Assembly (NCBI GenBank): GCA_020744225.1
Contig: JAGMWG010000003.1
Span: forward strand, 2,046,001 to 2,110,000
Direction: 5' to 3'
DNA: 64,000 nucleotides
DNA from: Paraphoma chrysanthemicola
Lineage: Eukaryota > Ascomycota > Dothideomycetes > Pleosporales > Phaeosphaeriaceae
Shown: positions 45,600-56,605 of the stretch, one piece after another
Layout of the letters: each line of letters starts with the position of its first letter
Numbering within the stretch: the first letter of the stretch is position 1
Position numbers and translations under genes: made by a program
The notes under the pieces: model-generated
Told to the model about the DNA's origin: nothing
The model's database searches: none
What the model saw: the letters and a program-made list of their open reading frames with translations, nothing else

Positions 45600-46783
45600 G
45601 ATGAACGCAAGCATCCTACCACCATACGCCTACAAAATTATAATGTTGATACGAGTGCACAATGGGTACAAGGTTTACGAACATGTGAACTCATTCACCA
45701 CGTACGTAGGGAACATGTTACACCGGGTACACAAAAGCAAGAGGTATGCACGAACCGGCACGTAGTCCGAGAGGCCGGAAACGGTCAATAGCCCCGTGCT
45801 CATTTCACTGTTCGGTTCATCACAATGGGAAGGTTGACTTCCTTGTTTGCAAGTTTTCACCTAGCTCAGCATAAGCGGCGGCGGCTTCTCTTTTAGTTTG
45901 GGTAGAATGCTTATGACTAATGTAGCACGTGCGAACATAACGCATCATCTGGGCACAGTCGCTGCCAGTACGATTTTCCTTTGTGGACATGTTCAGGGTT
46001 ATTTCACTCGATTTCGTTCCTATCTGCATGAATTGCTTTGTCGAGACATTGGGGCCTTTCCATAGACACATATTTGTTCACATAATTGATACCTTCATCC
46101 CGACGCATCAACCTTTGTGCTCACTGTGAGCCAATTTCAACGAAGTGGTTCTATCTTCTACGCTTCCATCAGAATCTCAATTGACCTCAGGCGCTTCTGG
46201 AAGTTGACTACATGCCAGGATATGTAGCTAGAGCAGTAGCGCACAACAGACTTAGCATTACTTCGATGCGGCCTAAGAGCGTGAAAGCCTCATCAAGAAC
46301 CGGTGCGCTGAACATGACTGCAGGGCGTCAGCATCAATACACAACCACTCATCGCCACCTATCAATTAGTGGTGCGCAGAAATCTTCATACGGTGAATTT
46401 TTGTTACTTCTTCGCAACCGTAGCAGCCTAGTTCCTCTGCTGATGACAGCACATACTTCAGTACATGATAATAAAATTTCTCACTAGCATGTAGAGAGAG
46501 CAACACCTACGATCAAAAATGACTGATCTGTACGACTAATATGCAATGCTATGACTCTATCTGCTCTTCTCCTCAGGGTCGATGATGTTCACAAAGTTAC
46601 CACTTATGCCTTATCTGCTCATGTACGTCCCTCATTCTCGCCTTATTTCACTTTTGCTATCTTCCTCGCGCTTCTGTTCGAAGTCTGGTTAGGATAATTC
46701 GTTAAGTCACTGCCACGTTCCTTCATGTCGGTCCGCTCATAAAGCGGCGGGAAAGGTTGCTCATATTAGCCCTTTCCAGGTGT
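45600..46783. other. Intergenic, no supported gene
   Basis: About 1.2 kb between convergent genes. Only short frames. I see nothing else in it. Confidence 0.5.
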
Positions 46784-47773
46784 TTATGATTGAACAAGAC
46801 ATTTGTCTTGACCTACGAATACCACTTGCACAGCAGCAAAGCTAATCATCGTTAGCGACTGGAACAAGAATTACTCGTTGAGGCGGCGATACTCACGCAG
46901 CGTTGATAGCGAACACCTGCTCGCGTTTGGCATCCGCAAAGCCAATCAAACAGACAGAGATCAAAACGTTGAATGCCGCGATGACACCCAATCTCGAAGA
47001 CATAGATTGTACATCGTTCAATACTACAATTGAGGCAATTGGGATAAGCGCTGCCACGATAACCGTGATCAAGTGAGTGATCTTGTAGATCGTGCTGTCT
47101 TTATAAGTGAATACCCCGTGTTTTCGAGAGGGTCTCACAAAGCGAGCACAAAGCCACCTGAGTACATCGGTCTTTTGTGCTGCCCACCGCGAGAATGGAT
47201 CCTCTCTGGCTCGGGGTCGAAGTGCAACGAGGTCGGGTTTGTACGATTTCGGATCCGTTACTGATCCCCAGATCGTCGAGTCTTCACCTCTTAGCGCAAG
47301 CTCACCATTCTCGGGACGCTGTAGAAACTGCTGAATATGATCCAAGTCCCATTTGCCGGGGTCAGCATATTGAAGAATCGTTGATTGTTGAATCAGAAGT
47401 TCATCTATTGTTGTAAGCGCCGCCCATCCATAATAATTATATGTGATGAGTACTAACTATACTCTTTCAACAACGTTCTAATCTTCATGATCAGATTCAG
47501 TTGGGTTGCATCGCCATCCTGCCTTGCACGCTCGAGCCAGAACCAATCAGTGGCGTAACTTTTCTCTCGGACTGTCCCAAGATTCTGATCTTTGTGCTGT
47601 TGTGTTTGGAGTTTGAGCTCGAGGTACGTTAGCTCCGCCTGATAATAGAGCAGATTTTGAGCATTCAAGGCTCCGAACCTCCGAAACATCGCGGTTTCAG
47701 GTAAGCTCTCGATTTTTGCAGCAAGCTTTGGATATCCCACCACAGTGTCTGGAAATGGATCGATCGACGACAT
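46784..47773 (-). CDS. DUF6594-type fungal membrane protein
   Basis: Model: complement(46784..46841, 46897..47405, 47459..47773), 293 aa. The start is the ATG at 47773 (MSSIDPFPDTVVGYPKLAAK), because the longer frame begins with GTG. Family pattern: GYPKLAAKIESLPETAMFRRF, then LNAQNLLYYQAELTYLELKL. Three membrane segments lie at the C-terminus: ITHLITVIVAALIPIASIVV, LGVIAAFNVLISVCLIGFA, and the last created by the second intron (VFAINAAFAAVQVVFVG). Without that intron (46842-46896, perfect GTGAGT donor) the protein would stop early at INAA. DUF6594 proteins are abundant in Pezizomycotina and their function is unknown. Confidence 0.83.
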
Positions 47774-49328
47774 TGGATCAAGGCTGTTCAAGTAAGGCTC
47801 ATGAGTTGACACGCCTTGGCTGGCGGAGAAGCGCTCTCTTATGTATGTGGTCTCGAGGTCCTTCGTGCTCGAGTGCGCCTACGCACACCAGGGATACAGA
47901 ACGCCTTCGTTATGTGGTCCAATAGTCATGTTCAATGGCAGAGCTTTGCATCGGGCTGCAGGAGGTGTCATCGCTGGCAGGGGCGCGCATACAGATTCCT
48001 TTCAGCCTTGAGATGTTTGCCCTCCTTTTCTCATCTTGATACTAGATGTGACGTGTCCGCTTTGTTCAATGTTGTGGTCATTGCAAATCTACCTTTATAG
48101 CTTTATGTGCACTAGAAATTCAGGACTAAACATGTTGAATAGGGCTTAGCCTTAACGTATAGCATTAGCACGTAGATACTAAGCCTAGATTATAGATAAA
48201 CTTTACTTTCTTCTCTTATATTTATCTATGATAAGAAATTTAATCTATGAGAAAGATATTATTTATAGTTGTAATATAAGTTAGTGCTACGAGCTTAGTG
48301 TCAAAAATGCTCTTTGCCTTCAACGAAGGAGCAAGTGATGCACCGAGCTCAGTGACCAGTGCACTAGTGGTGGTGCATCACCCAAAACTAGCATCGATAG
48401 AGAAAAGAATGCAGAATTCATATTAGATTTTCTTGTTACTTGTCGCGTGCTAACAGAGAGAGTCTTCCCATGCACCAAGTTTCCTACCGGAGATGTTGTT
48501 TGTGCGCTGATATTGTTAGCGCTGATGTTGTCGTAAGCCATACGCACGTCAGGAAAAGCCATGTACGGCACGACCTGTACAATATATACTGTTCCGCAAG
48601 GTATGATCGATAGTCACCGGTTTTTCGTTCCTTTATGGCTGCGTGGCGCAGTGGGTGATCAGTGCAAGAAGTGAGACGACACAAGTTAGGACCGGTGCTT
48701 TCGAAGGAGGGGCTCACTGGTGGATCGCAAATACGGGAGGACACGACTCGCACTTGATTGGACACTATCAGAGGATCATGCACACGGCCCCAAAGCTAAT
48801 GCAGCCAGATGAGAAAGAAGCTCATTCATTGGCTGCAGGAGACATTGCCAAGGTCGCAGGGAATTGTGGCGCCCGACCCTGCGGTGGTGTCCTTCAGCAG
48901 GACCCGAAGGACTTCCAAGACGCCGTTGATCGTCAGCGCAATAACAAGAAGGCGCAATCCAGAAATTGTAGCAAAGCCATGAACCACATAATTTTGCACG
49001 CGATGCTGACCGATCTTCTGTACGCATGTGATGATGACCTGGCATAATAAATTACCGATATAGCTCACAGAGACAACTATTGTGACACTCTCTGACAAGG
49101 GAGAGCTTCGCTGTGGACGGTGCGCGGCCCGCAGGTTTCCATTCGGTCACAGCCTGCCACCCTTCACCATCTTCACACCCACTCGCACAATCATCAAACA
49201 TCACGTACTTTGTCTCATTCATCGCTCACAATTCCTTTGCGTGAGCCTGCTTGCTCCTCAGCATCAAAACCGGCTCCCCTCCTCCTGGCCGCCGAAGCTG
49301 ATCGCGTTCGACACTACTGCAGTCGCTC
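47774..49328. other. Intergenic with an AT-rich tract
   Basis: About 1.55 kb. The AT-rich tract at 48115-48300 is described separately. A hydrophobic frame on the minus strand at 48826-49098 lacks any family motif and is not called as a gene. Confidence 0.5.
48115..48300. repeat. AT-rich, RIP-like tract
   Basis: A short block very rich in A/T and in TA dinucleotides (for example TTATAGATAAACTTTAC and TCTATGATAAGAAATTTAA). Its composition is clearly unlike the flanks. This is what repeat-induced point mutation leaves in old repeats in Pezizomycotina. The element of origin cannot be identified. Confidence 0.5.
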
Positions 49329-49804
49329 ATGACATGTCTCTTGGATAAAATGACTGGTTGCAACTTTTGCAACGTATTTTGTTTGGGTAACAAGGTGAGA
49401 TGCATAGCCTTCCTCTCAAAACTCCTACTCAAAGATTCCTCTAGCAAGATACAAGCTACGACATCGAAATCCGCGCACACACTCCAGACAGTAGAGATTC
49501 CTGGCGAGTCGCGGTCCTCTCGTACAATTGGAAAGCCGATAACAACGTCATATCACAAGAACTCTTGAATGTTCTCGGCACACCCGTACAGCATTTCGAT
49601 GAACACACTACAAAGCCGAAGAAGGGACGGAAGCAGAGGCATGACGTGGACGGCTATGTCGACCTGGAATGGTGCTTTGAACACACAAAGACAATAATCA
49701 AGTCTCGGTTCTACGTGACGTCCGTCCATGATCCACCTTACGATGCAGTGCTCGGCGGAGCAGATGCGAAACGCATTGGTAAAATAAAGACGAAGTACAG
49801 GTAG
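49329..49804 (+). CDS. Small retropepsin-like protein (uncharacterised)
   Basis: Model: join(49329..49394, 49445..49804), 141 aa, with a 50-nt intron (GTGAGA...CTAG) in phase 0. After a Cys-containing start (MTGCNFCNVFCLG) the protein reads SYDIEIRAHTPDS, AVLSYNWKADNNVISQELL, GYVDLEWCF, FYVTSVHDPPYDAVLGGADA. This order matches the retropepsin-like protein at 44405-45599: an IS.ELL helix after the active-site strand, a G-x-[IV]-x-L-x-W strand, and F-x-V followed by [YW]-D-x-[VL]-[LF]-G-G. The active-site position reads SYN, so the catalytic Asp is missing and protease activity is not expected. The N-terminal exon is the weakest part of the model; an upstream start is possible. Confidence 0.55.
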
Positions 49805-50560
49805 CTCTGTCGCCTGTACCGAATCAAGGCTTCGAACACTGGATTTGTTGCATTTGAATTGCATTTACTAGCACTCTTGTCAACATGTCGCTATATCTGC
49901 TGAGCAGGGTTAAGCCACACAGCTGCAAGACAGTGCTGAAGCTGCTGCGCAAAGAAGTTTTCAACCACCACAGTCTTTTGCCTGATTCCAGGTGGCAGAT
50001 GATTGCGTCGCTTTCAACTCTCGAAAGTCAAGTAATTGGGTTACGAAATTATACATATCTAACGGCCAGTCCTTAACGAATATTGGTAATTCAACGCTCC
50101 CTGGCCGACCATAGCGTCAATACATTTCCATAGTCACGATACAGTACAATAGGATTCAGATCATTGATTGTCTTACGCAGCCGGTACCTAGGTAGGTCCC
50201 TGAGACGCTAAACCTAGTTGAGACATTTTGCAATCCTTCTCTTTCTCTGTACATATGATGTCTTGAAGCTCCCTTGCTCCGCCGAATGTGTGCTTAGCAG
50301 AGTCTAGCCTAATTAGCAGCTTCGCGGCGCAGCTGCAAAGAGCACAGTTACAAGTAGGGTAACACAAGACACGGTTTAGTAGGAAGAGAAAGGCCTTGTA
50401 AGGATGTAAATGTTACGGTTGCCTCAGGAAGCAGACCGGAAGCAGCTAATTGTACTCCAATCAGATGCTGACAGGTTGCTGACAAGAAGCTCATGGAAAC
50501 CAACCACGATGCCGCGCCGCAGGGCTGCAGGTCACGTGACTTGATCAGTACGCTAGACCA

Positions 50561-50911
50561 TGTTAGGTACTGAGCAAACTGAGCAGACTGAGCACTGAGC
50601 AACACTGATCATACTGATCAGCTGAGCATGCCTTGCTCAGTTACCAGACCTCCCCCAGTATATAGACATAGGCAATGAGCTCATACAGCTCATTGTGTTC
50701 AACTTAGTATTCAATCTACAACTGGTTACTATTCGCACTCGACTCATAGTCCCCTCTATCTGCATCAGTGCAACCCACTGCTCTTGATCATCGTTCCCTC
50801 GATCTGTCTCATCAGCAACCCCGTCCGATTCTCCCTGACACTCCATCCCCGAGAACCAACCGTAGAACCTCAAGCACACGAAGCTCGCTTCCAACTTTAG
50901 GTCTCTTCACA
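50561..50911 (+). mobile_element. Possible solo LTR of a retrotransposon
   Basis: A segment starting TGTTAGGTACTGAGC and ending CTCTTCACA, so it has the TG...CA ends of an LTR. It carries closely spaced TGAGCA and CTGATCAG repeats at 50570-50640. A TATA-like box (TATATAG at 50659) follows, then a GAGCTC palindromic stretch and C/T-rich sequence, which is the layout of a fungal LTR promoter. I could not find a matching second LTR, a target-site duplication (flanks GACCA and GTAAA differ), or coding motifs. The call rests on layout only. Confidence 0.35.
50575..50640. repeat. Short TGAGCA / TGATCA repeat cluster
   Basis: Several near-copies of (C/A)TGAGCA(A/G) followed by CTGATCATACTGATCAG. 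The units are 9-11 bp apart and partly palindromic. They could form hairpins or bind a dimeric protein. Confidence 0.7.
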
Positions 50912-50924
50912 GTAAAATAGACCT

Positions 50925-51330
50925 TCACCCCTAGTATTTACTTTCCTTTTATTTTACTCTACTTTCTTAGCGCTAGTCCTAGATAGGCTTAGTGTAGAAG
51001 CTAGTAAGTATAAAGAGACTCTCTCTCTTTCTACTTTCTAGCTCTTCGTCTACTATATTTAACTCTACTTAATAATTTAAGAGCTACCTTAACTAGAGTC
51101 TATTCTTACGTAAAGTCTGTCTTATATACACAAAGTAAGGTTATAGTATAAGTTAAAAATAAGCTCTACGTTCTTTTATAAAAGAAGGGTTTATTATACT
51201 ATAGTAGAGAGTAGTATTTAAATTAGATAAATAGATTTTCCATTTTATAGAAATAAAGAGCGTACTAAATAGTAGAATGGAAGTTTTATTTACACTTTCT
51301 ATTGACCTATAGGTTATATAGAGCGATTCA
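50925..51330. repeat. AT-rich, RIP-like tract
   Basis: About 400 bp with high A/T and many CTA/TAG/TTA trinucleotides and stop codons in all frames. It directly follows the LTR-like segment. The composition is typical for repeat-induced point mutation of a transposon body; no protein motif survives. Confidence 0.6.
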
Positions 51331-52529
51331 CAGTCGTGTAATCAATTTATCTCGACTAATCGAACCCTAGGCATTCGAACGCGCTTGGCGAGGCGCTGCA
51401 ACACCATGTATGACTTTGCGTGTGAGTCGGTATTACCTCAGATAACTATAGCTCGGAAGACTCGCCAAGCGCACGTTAGTGCCGGCATTGGGTGCTCACT
51501 AAGTCTGTGCCCAAGATGAGCTACTTACAATGACTGCACACCCTCAGTCCGATACACAGCCTTGAGTGAACTGAGTGTGCTGGCTGTCTTCGCTTGCACC
51601 AGACGACAACGCTGCCAAAATTCCGTGAAGTTCGTCCAGAGCATCGCCGTTGCTGTGCCCATCGGCTAGTCGTTGCACGCTAAGTTCGTTGCACATAAGA
51701 CATCACTGCCAATAACCAAGACGATATCCTTAGCCATACGCAGTAGGTCTTGCTCGGAGAACTGCACTAGAAGTGCAAGCAAATCTTCTTATGATGACAG
51801 CCCGTTCCAAGTGAAGCAAGCCACACTCTTCCGTGTCAGATCCTTCTGCCTTCGAGGTTCCCCCGGGTTTTCACGAGCCGAAAATGAGACAAACTTTTGA
51901 AGATACTTAAACAGATGTTGATCGTGCGACTGTTTATATCCACATGCACTACAGAGTCTGATGCGCGCAGTCGTAGGCATAAAGATATATTACTGCGGTC
52001 GGATTCAAACTCGCCAACGCCATCGATGTAGATGTGTAATTGGAGAAAGGATTCTTTCTTCAGGAAGAGGCTCAGAGTGTGTCTCCGTCTCGTCAGTATT
52101 GATTGATACATCGAGGAGATTGAAAGTCAAGAGAATAGATTGTGGCGCGATCATCGAAGTTTAAATTTGTGCCTTGCCGAGGAGGGGGGGGGGGTGTTTC
52201 AGTGAGGTTAGGTGAACACAGGGATAGATCAGCACGGAGAAAAGAGCACAGCATGAAATTGACTTCTATCATTTTCCTACTGGAACGAGTATTATTGATG
52301 ACGAGAGTTTTGTTGTGATGAATGAGTGTGTTATTATATATACTAGGTCTTCAGCGACACTCACATGCCGCTGAGGCCTCCAAAACGATTAATCTAAATC
52401 CACAAATCAACTAATCAGTATTCTAAACAGGCTGCCCACAAAAAACACCGTCGCTATGCAAAGTCTAAGTAACCAAAAGTGCCGTCACGTCTCATATTTA
52501 CACCCCTACATCCACACACTCATTCACGC

Positions 52530-53376
52530 CTACTGCTTCTTGCACTTCGCAAGACAGACATCAATATCCTGCGCCAGGTTCGCGGGGATATGCTTGCGGA
52601 ACTGCTCGATGTTCTGTCCGTTGATCTCCTTGGGGAATCCAAGCGTTGCGTTGATGACACCAGCATTCAAGTTGAAGAAGCCCTGTGCCACGGTGTTGGT
52701 TCCCGGGTTGTCGTCGTTGAGAGCAGCGACGAAGGTGGCTTTCTCGCAGTTGTCGTTGAACTGAAAGTGGATGGATCCTTGCGGGAAGACGGTGCCTTCA
52801 AATTTGTTCAAGACGCCGGCGATTTCGGGGTTGTTGCCGGGCGCGACGAGACCGTTTTCAAGAATATATCCGAACTTGAGATTCTTGCCTTCCACCACGG
52901 TGAGGAACTCAGAAGCTCTTGGGTGCACGTGAGGAGTGTTGATGCCGCAGGGCTCGAGGAAGCCGAGTGTGGTGGAGATGCCGAGGCCAGTTAGGATGGG
53001 AAAGCTGTCGATATCCTGGGTTTCGTGTGAGTTGAGGATTGAATTATTATTAGGGAGTGGAACTTACTGCAGCCTTGGTAGCGCCGCCTTTGGCTCCTGG
53101 AGCGGGTTTGGCATCGTTGAAAGAGAAGACTGTGAACTTGCGGAGCGCCTCGCCAGTGAGTAGAGAGCCGCCTTGAACGAGGAGACGCTGGAAGCGCTTG
53201 ATGGCAGTCGGGGCTGTGAAGAGGTCGCGGAACAGTGCGGCGTTGTCGTCAACGGGAGCGGGAGCAGGAGCAGGTGTAGGAGTGGCACTTGGCTGTGCGG
53301 ACTGAGGTTGTGGGAGAGCGTGGACAGCACTGATGGTCATGAGACCAGCGGCGAGGAACTGAGTGATGGCAACCAT
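52530..53376 (-). CDS. Secreted cupin (germin/spherulin-1a-like)
   Basis: Model: complement(52530..53015, 53068..53376), 264 aa, with a 52-nt intron. Residues 1-20 are a signal peptide (MVAITQFLAAGLMTISAVHA), followed by a Pro/Ala linker of about 25 residues. The bicupin-type core has both germin motifs. Motif 1 is GINTPHVHPRASEFLTVVEG with HxH and Glu metal ligands; motif 2 is GTVFPQGSIHFQFN with the third His. The final Cys (DVCLAKCKK) and an internal ENGLVAPGN loop fit spherulin 1a homologues of fungi and slime moulds. Such proteins are extracellular manganese-binding and are linked to development or stress; enzymatic activity (oxalate oxidase or superoxide dismutase type) is not shown by sequence. 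All metal ligands are present. Confidence 0.9.
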
Positions 53377-54450
53377 GATTACTGATTAAGAAGCGAAAGT
53401 GCTCTAACAGACAAGGAAACAAGGAAAATAGTAAGGAGATAGAGAAGATTGTATGGTTTTCTTGATTGTAGGCAAGGAGATGATATTCACAGATACGTTC
53501 TGCGTTGCCATACTTATATTCTACACGCCGCAAGGCGGTGTCTTACCATGACTGCCGACTTTGGTGTGTAGTCTCATCGGAAATTGCATGAGCCGAAAAA
53601 CGTGCAGACCGTCATCCTGGTCCTGGGCTGTACAGTCGTGCAGCGCAGTCAGCGACTAGAAATAAGCTTAATCTGGTGACAGGCACGTTTGGCCCAGATG
53701 TTTCGTCGCTAAACATGCCGATTGGTTGGCACTGCAAGGCTAGAAATAATGTTTCCTGAACGTCAGCCCCGTTGTCGAAGCGCTGACGGGCGCGGCCAAG
53801 TGGCGCGCGAGAGGGGGCGGTGTAAGATCAGAGACCGGATCCTTCAGGGCGAGCTGCGCATAGCGGACCTGACGAAGGTGTTTGTAAACAGATGAGTATT
53901 CTTGTATGTCAGAATTCCGAAGATAACCAGAATGCGATCATGCCAAAATTTGAGTTCCAAGCACTTAGGCAGGAGCGTCTACGCTGCGACTATTTTCAGT
54001 ATTGGAGATGCGCCGCGCGTGTCAGGCCACCAAGGAGGCACTACAAAGACGAAGGCACGGAAACATCGCCATCCGCTCTGGTTGTCATGTATAGTCGAGT
54101 GTGCATGTGACACGGTTGTTCATGTTTGCCTGGTTGTGGGGTGTGGGAAGCCGTTGACGCCGGGACCAACTCAGCCTTGGCGCAAGGCGCTTGTCAGCGC
54201 TGCCATAAATAGAGCATCGAGGATTCAGATAGAAACAACTACAAACAGCTCGTTGTCCCGGCCACCAAGACGGCCAGCCTTCTACAGACCCTCTACGGAC
54301 CACAGCGCTTAGAAATCGACCAAGTAAACAGAGATGCTATTACGAAAGGGGAATCAATCTTGCTAAAATGAAACCAAACGCCGTACATCGCTCATTGATG
54401 CGAGATTCCACAATGGGCCGGCACAGTCTGACCACCTTTCTACGCTGTGT
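53377..54450. other. Intergenic, no supported gene
   Basis: About 1.1 kb between the cupin start and the 3' end of the acidic protein gene. The first 200 bp include the cupin promoter. I see no gene or repeat. Confidence 0.5.
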
Positions 54451-55395
54451 CTAATCAGAGTCCTCATCTACGTCGTCGTCCGAATCTTCGTCGGACTCGA
54501 CTTCGAGGTCCATCACATCGCCACTCTTCCAGAACGGCAGCTCATCCAGTGTGAACGCATCGTCACTGGGAATGGACGGCGGGCCCCTTGTGTGCCTGAC
54601 TAGACCCTCGATCGGCTCATCCACCTCCAAGATGTTGTTTGTGTTTGCGTAGCCTGGGTCTTGGAAGATGAGTGAGCCTCGCCTGTCACATGGTCCGCGC
54701 ACTCGGCGGCGCAGGCGGCGCGCTTTGGGGTTGACGTCGTCGAGCGGGTCATTGTCGGAGTAGCTGCTGTCGCCTTCGACACTCTTACTGTGGCTGCGCT
54801 TGAAGACACCTGCGCTCCACCTCTTTTTCTTTTGTCGGTACCTGCGCTCCTGTTCCTCATCATCCGAGCTGTCCTGTTCGAGGTGCAGCTCTTTCAGTCG
54901 CTCATACACTTCTTTGTCTCCCATTCTGGACACACTCTTGTCACTCTTGGCATCCTCGCAATGATACGGCTGCATGACCTCTATGTCACAGTCATAGCCT
55001 GGATCGCTCTCCAGTTCTTCGAGTACAAAGTAGGCCTTCTCTGCGCGACGCATGGGCTGTACTTGTTCGTCCTCGCTGTCTTCTTCAGATTCTTCCTCAT
55101 TGTCAGACTCCTGAAGCGTTGTCGCGTAAGCCCGACCGGATACACTGGAGGGGCGTGAAGAGAGGTTGAGTGATTGTGGTCGAGTGAAATAAAAGTTCGG
55201 GCCTTGTCCAATTGGCTCAATGAACTCAAGCGACGGAGGAGTTTGTATGAATGACATGCCCATGCGCTTCGACATGGGAGATGTGTGCCTCGTTTGGGGC
55301 GCCGAACGGATCTGAGAGCGGGCGCTTGGAGTCATTGGCGGCGAATTTGGATGGCGGTTGAAGAAGGCAGCCGGTGGCAGATCGTGTGTTGCCAT
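54451..55395 (-). CDS. Acidic, disordered protein of unknown function
   Basis: Single-exon frame of 314 aa from ATG 55395 (MATHDLPPAAFFNRHPNSPP); the frame extends upstream only to a GTG. It has Ser/Thr-Pro-rich N-terminal sequence with several possible proline-directed phosphorylation sites (NSPPMTPS, RHTSPMSK). Acidic runs (EESEEDSEDE, and DEDSDDDVDEDSD at the C-terminus) alternate with basic patches (RQKKKRWSAG, KARRLRRRVRG). A possible folded stretch is AEKAYFVLEELESDPGYDCD. No named family recognised. The length of the frame, its composition and codon pattern support a real gene, perhaps nuclear. Confidence 0.7.
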   Translation of the reverse strand: MATHDLPPAAFFNRHPNSPPMTPSARSQIRSAPQTRHTSPMSKRMGMSFIQTPPSLEFIEPIGQGPNFYFTRPQSLNLSSRPSSVSGRAYATTLQESDNEEESEEDSEDEQVQPMRRAEKAYFVLEELESDPGYDCDIEVMQPYHCEDAKSDKSVSRMGDKEVYERLKELHLEQDSSDDEEQERRYRQKKKRWSAGVFKRSHSKSVEGDSSYSDNDPLDDVNPKARRLRRRVRGPCDRRGSLIFQDPGYANTNNILEVDEPIEGLVRHTRGPPSIPSDDAFTLDELPFWKSGDVMDLEVESDEDSDDDVDEDSD

Positions 55396-56605
55396 GGCGT
55401 TGGAGGTTGCGCTCGTGTTCACGCGCGGGAGTGGTTGCGTCAGACAGGCTGGCAGGCTCGCGAGCCAATTGCGAAAGCGTACGTATCAACGGCTTGCTGG
55501 ATGAAATATGTTGCTGATATCAAGGAATTAAAGTCCGTCGATCGTGCCTAGTCTTTGAGATGTGGAAAAGGAGTTTGATCGACTGTATCATTATGGAGGT
55601 GGTCTGAGAGTGATTGCTGGGATAATTGAGCGGCGAGTGCAGGTGGAGGTGGGAGAGGTTTACAAGTCAGACCCTGCAACGCCTTGGCTTATCGTGCAGG
55701 TAGGGTTGGTAGGGTACAGGCAGCAATGCAGAGGGGAATGGCTCGCAGGATGAGAAGCCACAAACGTGCAGATCAGATGGGTAGCCGGGTGCGAGTGGCG
55801 GTCGAATTGGGGTGTGGGAGAAGAAAGGAAGTACTGGAGTAGGCGAACCTGCGGTGGTCACTTTTCCTAACGCCTAGGATTTGTGCGGGCTGTCGCCAAT
55901 TAATCTTGTCCGTTTGAGCAATGCGTTGTCCGGCCGCGCTGCGGGTCAATATGCAGCTGTACTTTTCTTTCATGACTCCCGGCGCTGGCCACGATATGTG
56001 GTTCGCAACGATTAGTTGCAGCGAGGACTCGCACAGTGACGCCGTACATTGGGCTGAGGGCGGAGCCAATCGCGGCAGCATCCAAAATTGCGATGCAGAG
56101 GGCGGGTAGGGTAGTGTTGGCACTACGATGGACAGCTGGCACCGAGGGCATTGGGTGAGCGCATGTCTGCGGGGCACGTATGCAGCACAGCGGACCAGGG
56201 TGATCCACGCCCACAAGTTGAGGCAAATTCTGGGTGCGTCGCGAAATGCGGCTCTGTCGACAGTGGATGCTGGCAGTCTCCAGACGTTTCTAATTTGGAA
56301 ACATGGCGCCTCAGGCAGCGGAGTCTCAGATCAGGGTCAAGGTGATGTTCGAGGGTCGGTCACGTGCTGGTAGGGAGGTCACCCAAAAGGGATTAGCGTC
56401 GCCGTCCAGTTAATCCAGGGCCGTTGCGTGTTCACATCGAACTTTGGCCAGAGCAGCTCGCGTCGGAGGCAGCAGTACTCGAACCAGCAGTCAATACCGT
56501 GTTCTTCTCACGTCAAATACACATCTCCGTGGTCTCTGTCGCGCCTTCTAGCATTGAGGCTGTCCAAGACACAAAAGAAGCTGCGGCTTCGCCCACAATT
56601 CCACC
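55396..56605. other. Intergenic: divergent upstream region of the acidic protein and COPA genes
   Basis: About 1.2 kb between two divergent start codons. A CACGTG E-box core occurs near 56360. No gene is seen. Confidence 0.5.

Larger units (their letters stand above)
49805..52529. other. Intergenic with LTR-like and AT-rich segments
   Basis: About 2.7 kb. It contains the LTR-like segment at 50561-50911 and the AT-rich tract at 50925-51330, described separately. A G-homopolymer run lies near 52184-52194. The part around 52200-52350, with a TATATATA near 52336, is probably the 3' flank of the cupin gene. No intact gene is seen. Confidence 0.5.

Noticed and set aside
48826..49098. Hydrophobic minus-strand frame, possibly a membrane protein
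   Set aside because: No splice partners, no family pattern and no ATG-led signal; overlapping frames on the other strand are equally long.
51340..51385. GGTTCGA-like T-loop on the minus strand, considered as a tRNA
   Set aside because: The stem does not pair and there is no acceptor, D-arm or anticodon arm at the right spacing.
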